64,000 bases of DNA from contig JAUKTV010000008.1 in the NCBI GenBank assembly GCA_030549205.1, positions 310,001-374,000 on the forward strand. Reading direction: 5' to 3'. This document shows, piece after piece, positions 1 through 12,700 of the stretch. Under the pieces are notes generated by a model. That model was not told the origin of the DNA and did no database searches. It worked only from the letters and a program-made list of their open reading frames with translations. The DNA is from Apiosordaria backusii (lineage: Eukaryota; Ascomycota; Sordariomycetes; Sordariales; Lasiosphaeriaceae). Each line of letters starts with the position of its first letter. Within the stretch, counting starts at the first letter, position 1. The translations under genes and the position numbers were made by a program.

Positions 1-869
1 TTTACTTTTATAGTATAGTAATTTTTAAAAGGTATATAGTAACCTCCTATAATAAACTTAAACGCTGTTAAAAACTTTCTAAAGTATTTAAATAATATAA
101 AGAATTTAATAATCGCTTATAATTATAATATTATTAGATTTATTAAAAAAAAAGCACTATAGTATTTATAGACTTTATAAATTTAGACTTTATAGGAGAT
201 TTAAAGAACTTAAAATCTATCTATAGTTTTATATTTAAAGTAATTAAAGCTTTTATAAGTTAAAAATTAGAAAAAAGCTAATATTATAAACCTCTTTACT
301 TTAAAGGTTAAAATTAATATATTTATTAAAGTTATTTATAAAGCTTTATAAATTAAAGGAGTTTATAAAAAGTTAAAATATACTTTAATAAACTTTAGCT
401 TATTATATAATAACAATATTAACTTTATAATTACTATTTATAATTTAGCCTTTTATAACCGTATAAAGTATATATTATTAAAATACTATTAAGTTAAAAA
501 GTAAATTAAAGTATTTTAAATTACTATTAATTACTTAAATATTAAATAAATATTAACTAATAGGTTAATTAAATTACTAGTTAGTTAAAAATTTAAGACC
601 TTTATAGGTCTATTAGGCTTAAAGAATAGACTTATAGAGGAAAAGTTAATAAAAGAATAAATTAAAAAACTACCTTCTTTATATTTAATTTTCCTTTATA
701 AATTAACTTAAAAAGTAGTTATTTAACGTTTTAAATATATAAACCTTGATACTTTATATACTTTATATTTTAATTTTTTAATTAATTAGTTAGTTTATTA
801 ATTTTAATTTACTATAATAGGCTTTAAATTTAAATCTAAACTTATTATTTACTATAAGTAAAGGAAAGG

Positions 870-1291
870 TATTAAATTAAATTTCTATAAAGTTTAAGTT
901 TATAGTAAAGAGTTACTATTATATTATATAATAAAAGCTTAAATTAAAAAGCCTATTTATTAACTATTTAATATTTATTTAATACCTTACTTTACTATAG
1001 GGCTATTTAAAGGCCTATATTTTACTAATTAATAAATTAAATTGCCTATAATTTTATATTTAAGCTATTAAGGCCTATTATTATAAATAGTATAAGTAAT
1101 TTAATCTTAACCCTATATTAACTTATACTTTAGGTTAGGGATATTTAGTTTTACAGCCCTTTTATATAGCTATAAGTCGATTTTTAAAAACCTATAAACT
1201 ATATTAACTTAACTGTCTATAGAACCTATAGTTAACTATTAGGTTTCTTAAATTAGCTAAGAATTAGTAAGCTTATAGTTAAATAGGTATA
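870..1291 (+). repeat. 3' LTR of element B, left piece
   Basis: Begins with TATTAAATTA, the mutated form of the family start TGTTAAACTA, directly after a purine run. It continues colinear with 31707 onward until element G interrupts it. The last five bases (1287-1291, GTATA) are the left target duplication of G. Confidence 0.88.
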
Positions 1292-1970
1292 TGTTGAAAT
1301 ACAGTACTTAGTTGTAGACTTTACAGTGTATTTTGGCCTATAACTTATAGGGCTAATAACAACCAATAGCTTAGAACTACAGCGCTTATTAACACTTTAC
1401 TATAGTAATTGTAGTAGTCTTTAGACCCCTAAAGCAGCCTAAAGCCCTAGGCAATTAGCGTACTATAACAGTAAAACATTAGCGCCCTATATCCTATAAA
1501 TAGCTTCCGGCTAATGTACTTAACAGTTAGACTTAGCTGGCTGGTTAAGTCTATAGTTAGTAAACTTAATAGGCATTTAGGCCCTATAGTTAGTAGACTT
1601 AATAGGTATTTAGGCTTTATAGTTAGTAAACTTAATAAGCATTTAAGTCTTAAAATAAAAAGAGGTTTAGAAAGTAATATAAAGCTAAAGACCTATAATA
1701 AGTCTTATCCTTTATAACTATTTACTATAATATTTTCCTAATTAATAAGTTAATTTAATATATTAATTTACTATATCTTACAGTACTTTATAAGCCTATA
1801 TTATAGTATCTACCTTTTATATATTATAAAGCATTGCCTTTATAATTTACATTTTTTTAATACTTAATTACTATTATATATTATAAATAAAACCCTCTTT
1901 ACTTTTAATATTTTATACTATTTCTTATATAGGTCTATACTTATAGGCCTATAAGATACCTATTTTAATA
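1292..1970 (+). repeat. 5' LTR of element G
   Basis: 679 bp, TGTTGAAAT at the start and TTTTAATA at the end (a mutated TTAACA). It is colinear with 6996-7674 but clearly less mutated in its first half, retaining bases such as GGCTAATAACAACC where the other copy has T/A. It contains three 33 bp tandem units. Confidence 0.9.
1551..1649 (+). repeat. Three 33 bp tandem units inside the G LTR
   Basis: Three head-to-tail 33 bp units start at 1551, 1584 and 1617, each beginning (C/T)TATAGTTAGTA and containing CTTAATA(G/A)G. The equivalent array is at about 7255-7353 in the 3' LTR. Because 33 is a multiple of three, the array produces a short open frame (1514-1717, 67 codons) with an 11-residue repeat containing SKLN/SRLN. 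That frame is probably a by-product of the repeat and not a gene. Confidence 0.8.
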
Positions 1971-1984
1971 GATTATAAGCCTAA
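1971..1984 (+). other. Primer-binding site of element G
   Basis: Starts GATTATAAGCC immediately after the 5' LTR. Reversing likely RIP changes gives GGTTATGAGCC, complementary to the anticodon stem-loop of initiator tRNA-Met (GGCTCATAACC). This is the half-tRNA priming site described for Drosophila copia. The same 11-mer follows the 5' LTR of element A. Confidence 0.6.
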
Positions 1985-4900
1985 GCTTATATTATTTAAA
2001 TGAATTTCTTTATTTTATAAACTTTATAATAACATTTATCCTATAAGCCCTATTTATTTTAAACTACTGAAGACCTAAGAAATAGTATTCTAGTACTTTT
2101 AATAGTACTTTTACTTTCCTTTTAAACGCTAAAGACCTAAAAAACAATATTCTAATACTTTTAATAATACTTTTACTTTCCTTTTAAACCTTCAACTTCC
2201 TTTACTATAGAAAATAAAGATATATATAACCCCTCTATAAGCTTTAAAGCTTTAAGGACCTTTAACTTTTTATCGATTTTTAACCTTTTTAAAGGCCTTA
2301 ACTTTACTTAATACTTTTAATAACTATAGAATAACCTTATAGTTACCTTTAATAGTAAGATTAAGGCTACTATAGTAGGTTTTATTAATTAAATTAAAGC
2401 TTTAAATGCTAAAATTAACCAGGTTAATACCTATATTGACAATTTTAACACTTACCTTCTATTAAAACATACTACTTTAAAGTCTTCTTTTAAACCTTTT
2501 ATAAACCTACCTATACTATCTTTATCTTTAATTACTTTAACTTATATAAGTCTATCGGCCTTTATTACTATACTTATTATAGTACCTTTTTTAAATTAAA
2601 CTGCTTAAAAGACCACTGTACTTTTAATAAAGGATTTTAATAAACAGGTCTTTTACTTTATTAAAAAATAAAAGCTTTTAAGTTTTAAAAACTAGCGCTC
2701 TTAATATTAAGCTTTTACTATTTAAATAAAGGTTTTAGGCCTTTTTAAATTTATAAATAAGCCTAAGTTAATTACTAATTTATTAAACAATAACTTAAAA
2801 GCCTTCCTTCTCTTTACTATTTAAAATACCCTATAGGTAAGTCTACTATTTACTATTAAAGCTAAAGACTTTTTAATAACCCTTTTTTAGTAATTACAAA
2901 CTTAATATACCTTTGTTTAAGCTGTCCTTTAAAATAAGCTCTATAAGGCTTACTATACTATTAAATTCGATAGTTTATTAAAAGTAATTAAATATAATAT
3001 TAAGTTTAATACCTTTATTATAAAGCTTTAAGGTTTAGATATTACAATTTAGTTTATGGACTAGATTAATTACTATTTAAGCTTATTAAAGGGTAGTTTT
3101 CTACTATAGTATAAACGCTTTAAAACTTTAATTTACTAAAATAAGTATAATTTTAACTATTCTTACTATTTTATACTAGAATTCTTATAAAGGGAGCTTT
3201 TAGTTAAGACTTATATTTTTAGTACTATAGTTGCTTAAGCTTTTTTTATACTTTATTTCTATACTACCTTTATTAAGGATTTTAAAGCTTTAAAGGCTTT
3301 AAATACCTTTATAAAAAACCCTATAAAGCTTAAGCTTATTAGAAAGAAAAAAAAGAAAAAGAAGGATAAGAAGAAAAAAGATACTAAAGACTTTAGAAAT
3401 TCTAAGGAAATTTCTTTTATAGTAAGCTTCGACCTTAATATAGGCTTCTATAGTACTAAACCTTTAAAGCTAACTATATTTTATAAATACTATAGCTTTA
3501 TTAAGTCTATAGTATTTTTACCTTTTAAAGTCTTACCTTTTATATCTATTAACTTAGCTAATTATACTAACTTAGCCTTAAAAAAAGCCTAGCTTTTTAA
3601 TATTAAATCTACAGTCTATATTTATAATAATAAAAACCTTTTTATTAACTTTATTAAAATAAAGGTTAAACCTTTAACTATAGAAGGTAGCTTTATAAGA
3701 ATTATCAGTAAAGGTATTATAAAAGTCTAATTCTTTATTAAAACTTATAATAATAGGGCCTATTTTTTAACTATTAGCCTTATTAAGACCTTTTTTATTT
3801 CTACTTTTTTATTAAATATTGTTAATAGAAATTGCCTATATAATATTAAAAAAGCCCTATATAGTTAAAAGCTTACTAATAATAACTATAATCTTATTAT
3901 CCTTTTAAATTTTAAAAGATTAAAGTTTTACCTTAACCTTAAAGGCTAACTTTAGTTAGAAATATTCTATTAATAATACTTTAATAATTACTTTACTTTT
4001 ATTAAAACCTTTAAAGCTTTTAAAATTTTAAAGAAGGTCTTTTTTAAAGCTTCTAACTTTTTAAAAAAAGGTAAGGCTTTTAAAGATTTTAATAAACCTT
4101 TATTAGCTTTAATTTAATTAACTATCCTTTAATATATATAACTTAAATATATAGGTTTTAACCTTTTAAAGAAGACCTCTTTTATTACTAAAGGTATACT
4201 TAATTTATAAAAAGTTAGGTTTAAGGATTTAGTTTATAAAAACTATAATACTGTAAAAATCCTTTAAAGGCCTTTTAAGAATCCTATTTAAGCCCCTTCT
4301 TTTACTTTAAGTTGTTTAAAAGAGGATATTATTATTATTAAGCCTATTCTACTATTAAAAAAGCCTTATAATTTAATTATAGTAAATTAAAAGACCTATT
4401 TCCTATTTCTTAAACTATTAACTATTAAAGATAATACTATTATAGCACTTTATTTACTATTTAAAGGCTTAAATAATACTTTCTAATAATACCCTACTTA
4501 CTTTTATTATAATAGAGGAAAAGAAGTCCTTTCTTTAAATACTTACTTTATTAAAAAAGGTATCGGCTTTAATATATTAAGCCTTAGAACTTTTAATTAA
4601 AATGGCCTAATTAAGTGCTTTATTTAGGTTATTTTAAATTGTTTTAAGGCTACTATTTTAACTTCAAACCTCCTTATTACTTTTTAAAGATATATAACTA
4701 TTCCTATAGTAAAAATTATTAACTATATAGCTTAAAGCTTTAAAGATCTTATACTTTACTAAACCTTCTATAATAAACTATTACCCTTTTAAATACTATA
4801 TTAATTAAATCTTTTAAACTATAGGGCTATAGGTATTAAGGTTATAGTATATATCCCTATTAAAAATCAAACTATAAGTTTTAAACTTATCTTTTAAAGA

Positions 4901-6995
4901 ACTAAAGAAAGACTTATAACTATTTTAAATTATCAGACTTACTTAATTTATTTAAATTTAAATAAAGTTATTAAAACTAGCTTTATTAAGTTCTATAAAG
5001 ACTTATTAGCTTAGATTATAGGTCCTTTAAGCCTTATAGGTCCTTTAAAGGTCTTTAACTGCTTTAATAAATTAAAGGAAGATATTACTATTTAAACTTT
5101 TAAACTCTTTATTTATAGTCCTCCTATTCTATTAATTTCCAATTCCCTAATACTTAAATTATCCTTTATATTATTTACTTAATTACTACCTAAGCCTACA
5201 ATTCCAATACTTACAGTACCTTCTATTACTATTAAAATCCCTCTATCCTAAACTTTATAAAAGCAATATAAAGAATTTATACCTATAGATAATATAAATT
5301 ATAGTAAGCTTATTTCTTATTTAGTTTTTTACTATAAAAAATGCTATTTTATAAAGGCTTTAAAGCCTAATACTTTTAAATAAGCTTTAAAATATCTTAA
5401 AAAGGAGTAATAGTTATAGGCTATCTTTATTAAATTATACTAACTTCTTACTATTAAGACCTTCTATTTTATTTACTAATCTTAAATTAAAAAGAAGCCT
5501 ATTATAAGTTACTAAGTCTTTAAAGATAAAGAAAATTTATAAAGTATTATAGTAAAGTTTAAAGCCTGATTAATTACCTGGAGTTTCCAATAAGCCTTTA
5601 GAATTAATTTTAAACAGACTTATACTTTTACTATAGGGCCTTTAACTTAAAGAATTATACTGGCCTTTATAGCTATATTTAATTAGGATTTAAAGTAAGT
5701 AGACTTTATAAAAGCCTTTTTAAACTTAAAAACTGATTTTAACATTTATATTGAAATTCTATAAAGACTATCTAAGTTTGCCTATAGTAATATTAATACT
5801 GTAATACTATTAAAGATAACCGAATAAGACCCTATTAAAGACTAAGTTATCCTATTAAAGAAATCCTTATATAGCCTAAAGTAAGCTTTTTACCTTTAAT
5901 AATAAAAGGTCCTTATAATAACCTAGGCTTTAAGTTTTAAGCCCTTTATTTTTAATATAGTTCCCTATTTTTACTTAAACTATAAGATCTTTATTATTAA
6001 TTATATTAACGACTACTTAATTATAGGCCTTAAGCCTTTATAGTTTCAAACTTTAAAAAACATTATAAGAAAGTATTACAATATCGAAGATTTAAATCCT
6101 ACTTATTACTTCCTTAATATTTAAATTAAATATAATAGGCTTTAATAGTGCCTTTAAATTTACTAAAAAGCCTATATTATAAAGGCAATTAAGTACTTTA
6201 AAATTAGTACTAAGTTAACTTTCCTTTTACTAAGCTTTAAAATTATAAGTAAAGACAATAAGCTTAAAACCCCTATAAACTTCTTTAATTAATACCTATA
6301 TCGATAACTAATTAGTACTTTAATATACGCTATAATTTAAACTAAGCCTAATATAGCCTTTAGCATTTAATAACTTTTACAATACCTAATATAGCCTACT
6401 AATACTTATTTAAAAGCTATAAAATTACTACTTTCCTACCTTTATTTTAATATTTATAGTGCTATTAATTATAGCTCTAATAGTAACTTAAAGCCTATTA
6501 ACTTTATTAATAATAACTAAACTAAATGTAAAGAAAATGCTAAATCTACTTATAGTTAACTATTTACTTTAATTAAAAGACCTATTAACTAGAAATTTAA
6601 AAAAGCGTTTACTATATCCTTTAGCACTTTAAAGGCCAAATACACTAGGCTTATTAAAGGCTTTAAAAAAACTATATAGCTTAAAGGTCTTTTTTAAAGA
6701 ATTTCTAAGCTTATTATAAACCTTACTTTCCTATTATATAATAATAAAGGCTCTATTACTACTACTTACAATAATAAGTACAATTACTAAATTAAATATA
6801 CTTTAATTTAATTTTAGAAAGTTAAAGAAGCTATATTTACTAAAGTTATTACTATAACTTACCTTTTTATAAAGGAAATGCTTACTAATAGCCTTATTAA
6901 AGCCTTACTTATAGTACTATTTAATACCTTTATTTTACTATTAAACCTTTCCAAACCCTTTTAATTAATACTATATACTATAGTTATAAAGAAGG

Positions 6996-7674
6996 TATTA
7001 AAATATAGTACTTAATTATAAACTTTATAGTATATTTTAGCCTATAACCTATAAAGCTAATAATAACTAATAATTTAAAACTATAATATTTACTAACATT
7101 CTACTATAATAATTGCAATAGTCTTTAAATCTCTAAAGTAGTCTAAAGCCTTAAATAGTTAGTATACTATAATAGTAAAATGTTAATACCTTATATCCTA
7201 TAAACAGCTTCTAATTAGTGCACTTAACAGTTAAACTTAACTAACTGGCTAAGTCTATAACTAATAAATTTAATAGACATTTAGACCTTATAATTAGCAA
7301 ACTTAACAGATATTTAAGCCCTATAATTAACAGACTTAATAGGCATTTAAGTTTTAAAATAAAGAGAAGTTTAGAAAGTAATATAAAGCCGAAAACCTAT
7401 AATAGATCTTATCCTTTATAATTATTTACTATAATATTTTCCTAACTAATAAGTTAATTTAATATATTGGTTTACTATATCTTACAATACCTTATAAGCC
7501 TATATTATAGTATCTACCTTCTATATATTATAGGGTATCGCCTTTATAATCTACATTCCTTCAGTATTTAGCTACTATCATATACTATAGATAAAACCCT
7601 CTTTGCTTTCAGTATTCTACACCGTTCCCTATATAGGTCTATACCTATAAGCCTGTAAGACACCTATCTTAACA
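6996..7674 (+). repeat. 3' LTR of element G
   Basis: 679 bp, directly after the purine run AAAGAAGG. It ends CTTAACA and is followed by the GTATA duplication at 7675-7679. It is identical in length to the 5' LTR and differs mainly by transitions. Confidence 0.9.
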
Positions 7675-7679
7675 GTATA

Positions 7680-8091
7680 TTATTATTATATTAAATTATA
7701 AGCCTGTAAGCCCTATAGGTCAGGAATCATAGAGGGTTTAGTAAGTAGTTTATAGGGCTTAGCAAACTTTAGGATTAATTAAGTTATACTTTAACTTATT
7801 TACCTACTAGGGTATATAAAGTACCGTACATTAATTAGTAAGCATATAGTAAAGGTCGAGTATAAACCCTATTATAGAGAATATTATAGTAGATTTATAG
7901 AAGGTTAGTATTATAATACATTTATTTACCTACTATATTTCTCTCCTATAGTACCTATTAGATACTATATTCTAATACCCTAGCACTAAGCTATAAATAT
8001 TATGCATAAGACTTCTACTATACTATGAGCTAATATATAAGCATTAATTACAAGGCCTTTAGGCTTATAATTGGCTATACTTATTCTAATA
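7680..8091 (+). repeat. 3' LTR of element B, right piece
   Basis: Resumes the B LTR at the base after the right GTATA and ends in GGCTATACTTATTCTAATA, the degraded family terminus. With 870-1291 it makes 834 bp. Confidence 0.88.
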
Positions 8092-8882
8092 ATAGATTAT
8101 TATAAAAATCTTAACTTTAAAATTATAAAAAATAATAGAATTAAAAATTAATATTATAAAACCCTTTTCTTTTAATAACTTAATAAATTTAACTTACTAA
8201 AGTTTAAAGCTTTACTTTAAACTATATAGGGCTTTAAAAAAGTAAATTATTTAATTAATTTTAAACCTACAACCTTACTTATATCATTTTACTTTAATAA
8301 TTAAATCGGCTATTTAATAGAATTTATTAAAACCTTTAACTATAACTATATAATTTTTCTTTTTTAAATAGCTATTAAAAAATACCTTGATAAAATTTAT
8401 CTATTTTATTTTTTAATTTAATAAAGTTACTATAATTAATAGTATATATTAAGAAAATAATATAATAATAAAGGTAAAGATTTTTATAAAATTTAAAATT
8501 TTTTTTATAAAAATCCTTTAATAATTAACTTAATTTTAAATTTTAAAAGCCTATATTTTTTATTAATCTTTTTATATAATATTAACTTACTAATTAATAA
8601 TATACAGTCTTTAAAAAAACGCTTTAAAGAAAAAACTTAAAAGTTCTTTAATTAATTATTTACTTAAATTTACTATATATAGCCTCTAATTAACAGAATT
8701 TTTTAAAGTTTTTTAATATTTATATTAATATTTAAAGTAATAAATTAATATTAAAAGGACCTTTAAAGACTTTATAATAATAAGCTTTAATTTTAATTAA
8801 TATTAATTTAATAAATTAATTAATATTTATTTTAATATCTTTATTTATATTTAAATATAATTCTTTTACTTTTATTAATAAA
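8092..8882 (-). mobile_element. Copia relic F (internal fragment, minus strand)
   Basis: Colinear with about 10945-11735 of element C, i.e. part of the reverse transcriptase region read on the minus strand. It is heavily mutated, more A+T rich than the same segment of C. It is bounded on the left by the end of element B and on the right by the start of element C, so both later elements appear to have inserted into it. Its continuation is not found on the right side of C. Confidence 0.8.
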
Positions 8883-9714
8883 TATTGGAATGGGTATAGC
8901 CAATTACAGGCCTAAGGGCCCTGTAATTTGGTGCTCATACACTAGCTCACAGTGCAGCAGAAGTCTTACGCGTGATACCTATAGCTCAGTGCTGGGGTAC
9001 TAGAATACAGCACCACGCAGGTACTGTAGGACAGAAATATAGTGGGTAAATAATTGTATTGTAGTGCTAGTCTTCTGTAAATCCACTGTAATAATCTCTA
9101 TAGTAAAGTTTATACTCGACCTCTACCACATACCCTCCGACTGACGTACGGTGCCTTGTACATCCCAGCGGGCAGATGGGCTAGAGTACAGCTTGGTTAA
9201 ACCTGAGGTTTGCCAAGCCCTATAAACTACTTGCTAAGCCTATAACTTCTGACCTATAGGGCCTATAGGCTTATGATTTAGTATAGCAGTAATATACCTA
9301 TTTAACTATAGGCCTACTAATTTTTAGCCAATTTAGCCAGCTTAGTAGTTAGCTACAGGTCTTACAGGCAGTTAAGTTAGTATGGTTTACAGCTCTTTAA
9401 AAATCGACTTACAGCTATATAAAAGGGCTGCGAAACCAAGCACCCCTAACCTAAAGTCCGGGTTAACGTAGGGTTAGGGTTAGGCTACTTATATTGCTTA
9501 CAATAGTAGGCCTTAGTAGCCTGAATATAAAATTACAGGCAGTTTGGTTCATTAGTTAGCGGGATGTAGGCCTTTGAATAGCCTTACAGTGAAGTAAGGT
9601 ACTGGGCAAGTGCTAGGTAGCTAATAGGTAGGCTTTCTAACTTAAGATTCTACTATATAATATAATAGCAGCTACCTACTGTAAACTTAGGCCTTATAGG
9701 GACTTGGTTTAATA
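8883..9714 (-). repeat. Left LTR of element C (short form)
   Basis: Begins TATTGGAATGGGTATAGCC, the inverted family end, and finishes GGGACTTGGTTTAATA, the inverted family start. It is 832 bp and lacks the about 30 bp segment present in the right LTR. It carries TAGGGTTAGGGTTAGG at 9469-9484. Confidence 0.88.
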
Positions 9715-12700
9715 CCCTTCCTTTACTTATAGTAAGTAGTAGGCTTAGATTTAAATTTAAGGCCTATTGTAGTAAGTTAAAATTAATGAACTAACTAGTT
9801 AATTAAAAAACTAAAATACAAAGTATATAAGGCGTTAAGGCCTATATATTTAATCGTTAAGCAACTACTTTTATAAGCTAAATTATAAAGGAAAATTAAA
9901 TATAGGGAGGGTGGTTTTCCAATCTATTCTTTTATTAACTTTTCCTTTATAGGCATATTCCTTAAGCTTAAAATACCTATAAAGGTCTTGAATTTTTAGC
10001 TAGCTAGTGGTTTAATTAGCCTATTAGCCGGTATTTATTTAATATTTAAGTAATTAATAGTAACCTATAATACCTTAACTTACTTTCTAATCTAATAGTA
10101 TTTTAGTAGTGTATATTTAGTATAATTGTAAAGGGTTAAGTTATAAGTAGTAGTTATAAAGCCAGTATTATTATTATATAGAGAGGTAGAGCTTATTAAA
10201 GTATACCTTAGTTCCTTATAAACCTCCCTAATCTATAGAGCTTTATAAATAGCCTTAATAAGTATGTCGATTTTAGCCATTAAAGTAAAGAGGCTTATAG
10301 TATTAGCCTTCTTTAATTTCTAGCTTATAGGGCCTCTAGCTATTTTAAATATAAAGCTATAGATAGATTTTAAGTCCTTTAAGGCCTTTATAAAGTCTGA
10401 ATTTACAAAGCCTATAAGTACTATAGTGCCTTCTTTTTTAATAGGTCTAATAGTATAGTTATAAGCGATTATTAAATTCTCTATACCGTTTAGATATTTT
10501 AGAAGGTTTTTAACAGCGTTTAGGCTTACTATAGTAGGTTACTATATACTCTTTAAAAGCTATTATATTGTAAAAGTAATATTAGGCTTTATTTAAATTA
10601 TTAAATATATTACAGTGCCTACAATATACTAAAATAGTATATAATCTGACTTATTTATAGGGCTTCCTTTTAATTTAAGGTCCTTATACTAGGCTACTAT
10701 TCTAAACTATAAGGGAATTAGTATTTTATAGCTATTTTTAAAGCTAAAGGTCTTAATCGCTTTTTATATATATTAGGCTTAGCTAAACTATAGAAGGAAG
10801 CGATATTTATTCTTTATTATTTAGACCTTTAAAAAGAAGGAAGCCGGCCTTCTATTTTCTATTAAGTAGACCTTATTTAAGCTTTTTTTAAACTATTAAC
10901 TATAGGCCTTATTAGAGTTAATAATTAAATAATCATTAACGTAAGTTACTATAAAAATCCTAGCCTTAAGATTATAAAAGACAGTAGAGTTAGAAATTAG
11001 CACTATAAAACCCTTTTCTTTTAATAGCTTAGTAAGTTTAGCTTACTAAAGTTTAAAGCTTTACTTTAGGCTATATAAGGCCTTAAAAAGGCAAATTATT
11101 TAACTGGTTTTAAGCCTAAAGCCTTACCTATATAGCTTGGCTTTAATAGCTAAGTCTACTTTTTAATAGAACTTATAGAAGTTTTTAAGTATTACTATAT
11201 AATTTTCCTTTTTTAAATAGCTATTAAGAAATACCTTTATAAAATTAATCTACTCTATTTTCCAGTCTAATAAAGCCGCTATAACTAGCAATATATATTA
11301 AATAGATAATATAATAATAGAGGTAAAGGTCTTTATAAAATCTAGGCTTTCTTTTTATAAGAATCCTCTAATAACTAGCCTAGCCTTAAACTTTAAAAGC
11401 CTATTTTCTTTATCGGTCTTTTTATATAGTATTAACCTACTAGTTAATAGCGTATAGTCTTTAAGGAAAGTACTTTAAGGAAAGAACTTAAAAGTTTCTT
11501 AATTAACTATTTACTTAAATTTACTATATATAGCCTTTAGCTAGTAGGATTTTTCAAGGTTCTTTAGTACTTATTTTAATATTTAAGGTAATAAACTAAT
11601 ATTAAAAGGACCTTTAAAGACTCTATAGTAATAGGCTTTAGCCTTAGTTAATATTAATTTAACAAATTAGCTAATGCCTATTTTAATATCTTTACTTATA
11701 TTTAAATATAGTTCTTTTATTTCTATTAATAAGTAATCTTTAATAGGAAGTTTTAAACCGACCTTAGAGCCTATAATAGGCCTATTAAGAGGTTTTAAGC
11801 TGCTATTAATTATAGCCTTCTAAATAGTAGGCCTACTGATTAGCTTATTATTAAAGAATTTTTCAGTATTAGCCTTTTAGTTAATTTCTAAACTTAGTTG
11901 GCTAATTAAGTTGTATTTAAAGTATAGGTTGCTATCTTTATCTACTAATTATAGTAGCTTTACCTTTCCTCGGCTTAAATCTCCTTTTAAAATAGTAGTA
12001 ATACTTTGAATTATAGTAAGCTTATTTACTATATTAATAAAGGAAGATTTTACTACTGCCCTTCTAACCGGTATCTATACTTAATAAGTCTTACTTTTAA
12101 AGACAGCCAATAACTTACTAAGCTCTATACAGGCCTATAGCTTTAAAGCTTTAGACCTTTTTTTAATAAAAATAAGAAGCTTTATAAAAGAGCCTATAGC
12201 TTTAAACTGGCTTAAGTCTAGTTTATAAGAAAGGAAAGGCTCTAATTTATTATAAAGTATTTAATAAGGAGTTAGGTCCCTATTATTAACTACTATATAG
12301 TTAATTAATTTAAGTACTATAGGTACTATATAGCATTATAAGTATTAAGAGAGCTATAATAATACCATTATAGCCTATAAGCAGTCTAAAAATACTTTAA
12401 TAGAACGTTTAATTAGGCTATTTTGCTTATAAATATAGGGCCTAAAAGTAGAAAATTCAACGCTTTTAGTAGAAAACCAAGCCTATAATTTGTAATTAAT
12501 TTCTTTCTTACTATCGTAGTAAAAATAGATAGGGTATTAATTATAACGATTCTTTAGGCCTTTAAAAAAGCCTTTAATAGCACTTAATACAGTTAGTCCT
12601 TTAGCGTTTAATAAGTAAAAGGCCTACTTAAACCGGGATTTTCGGTCTATTAAAATCAATACTATAAAGAGCTTATTATAAAATATAGGCTTAATTTTAA

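Larger units (their letters stand above)
1292..7674 (+). mobile_element. Copia element G (second family), complete but degraded
   Basis: Two 679 bp LTRs flank about 5.0 kb of internal sequence. The element starts TGTTGAAAT and ends TTAACA, and is bounded by a perfect 5 bp duplication GTATA at 1287-1291 and 7675-7679. A primer-binding site like that of the other family follows the 5' LTR at 1971, and a purine tract precedes the 3' LTR at 6996. Conceptual translation shows a Lys-rich stretch near 3340-3400 (Gag-like region), integrase-like fragments near 4500-4620 and a reverse transcriptase YxxD-like motif near 5995-6030. Integrase before RT is the Ty1/Copia order. No frame is intact, so it is non-autonomous or dead. 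Confidence 0.9.
1..8091 (+). mobile_element. Copia element B, 3' part only, split by element G
   Basis: The window opens inside the RNase H-side coding relic of a plus-strand Copia copy. Positions 1-869 match 30841-31706 of the complete copy A. A polypurine tract ends at 869 and the 3' LTR begins at 870. The LTR is interrupted by element G at 1292 and resumes at 7680, ending at 8091 with the RIP-degraded family terminus. Removing G and one copy of its 5 bp duplication restores an LTR of 834 bp, the same length as the 3' LTR of A. The 5' part lies outside the window, so the TSD cannot be checked. B appears to be inserted into an older minus-strand copy (F). Confidence 0.88.

Noticed and set aside
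9461..9490. Telomere or chromosome end suggested by GGGTTAGGGTTAGG
   Set aside because: Only about 2.5 units, located at a fixed position inside an LTR that recurs several times; normal sequence continues on both sides.
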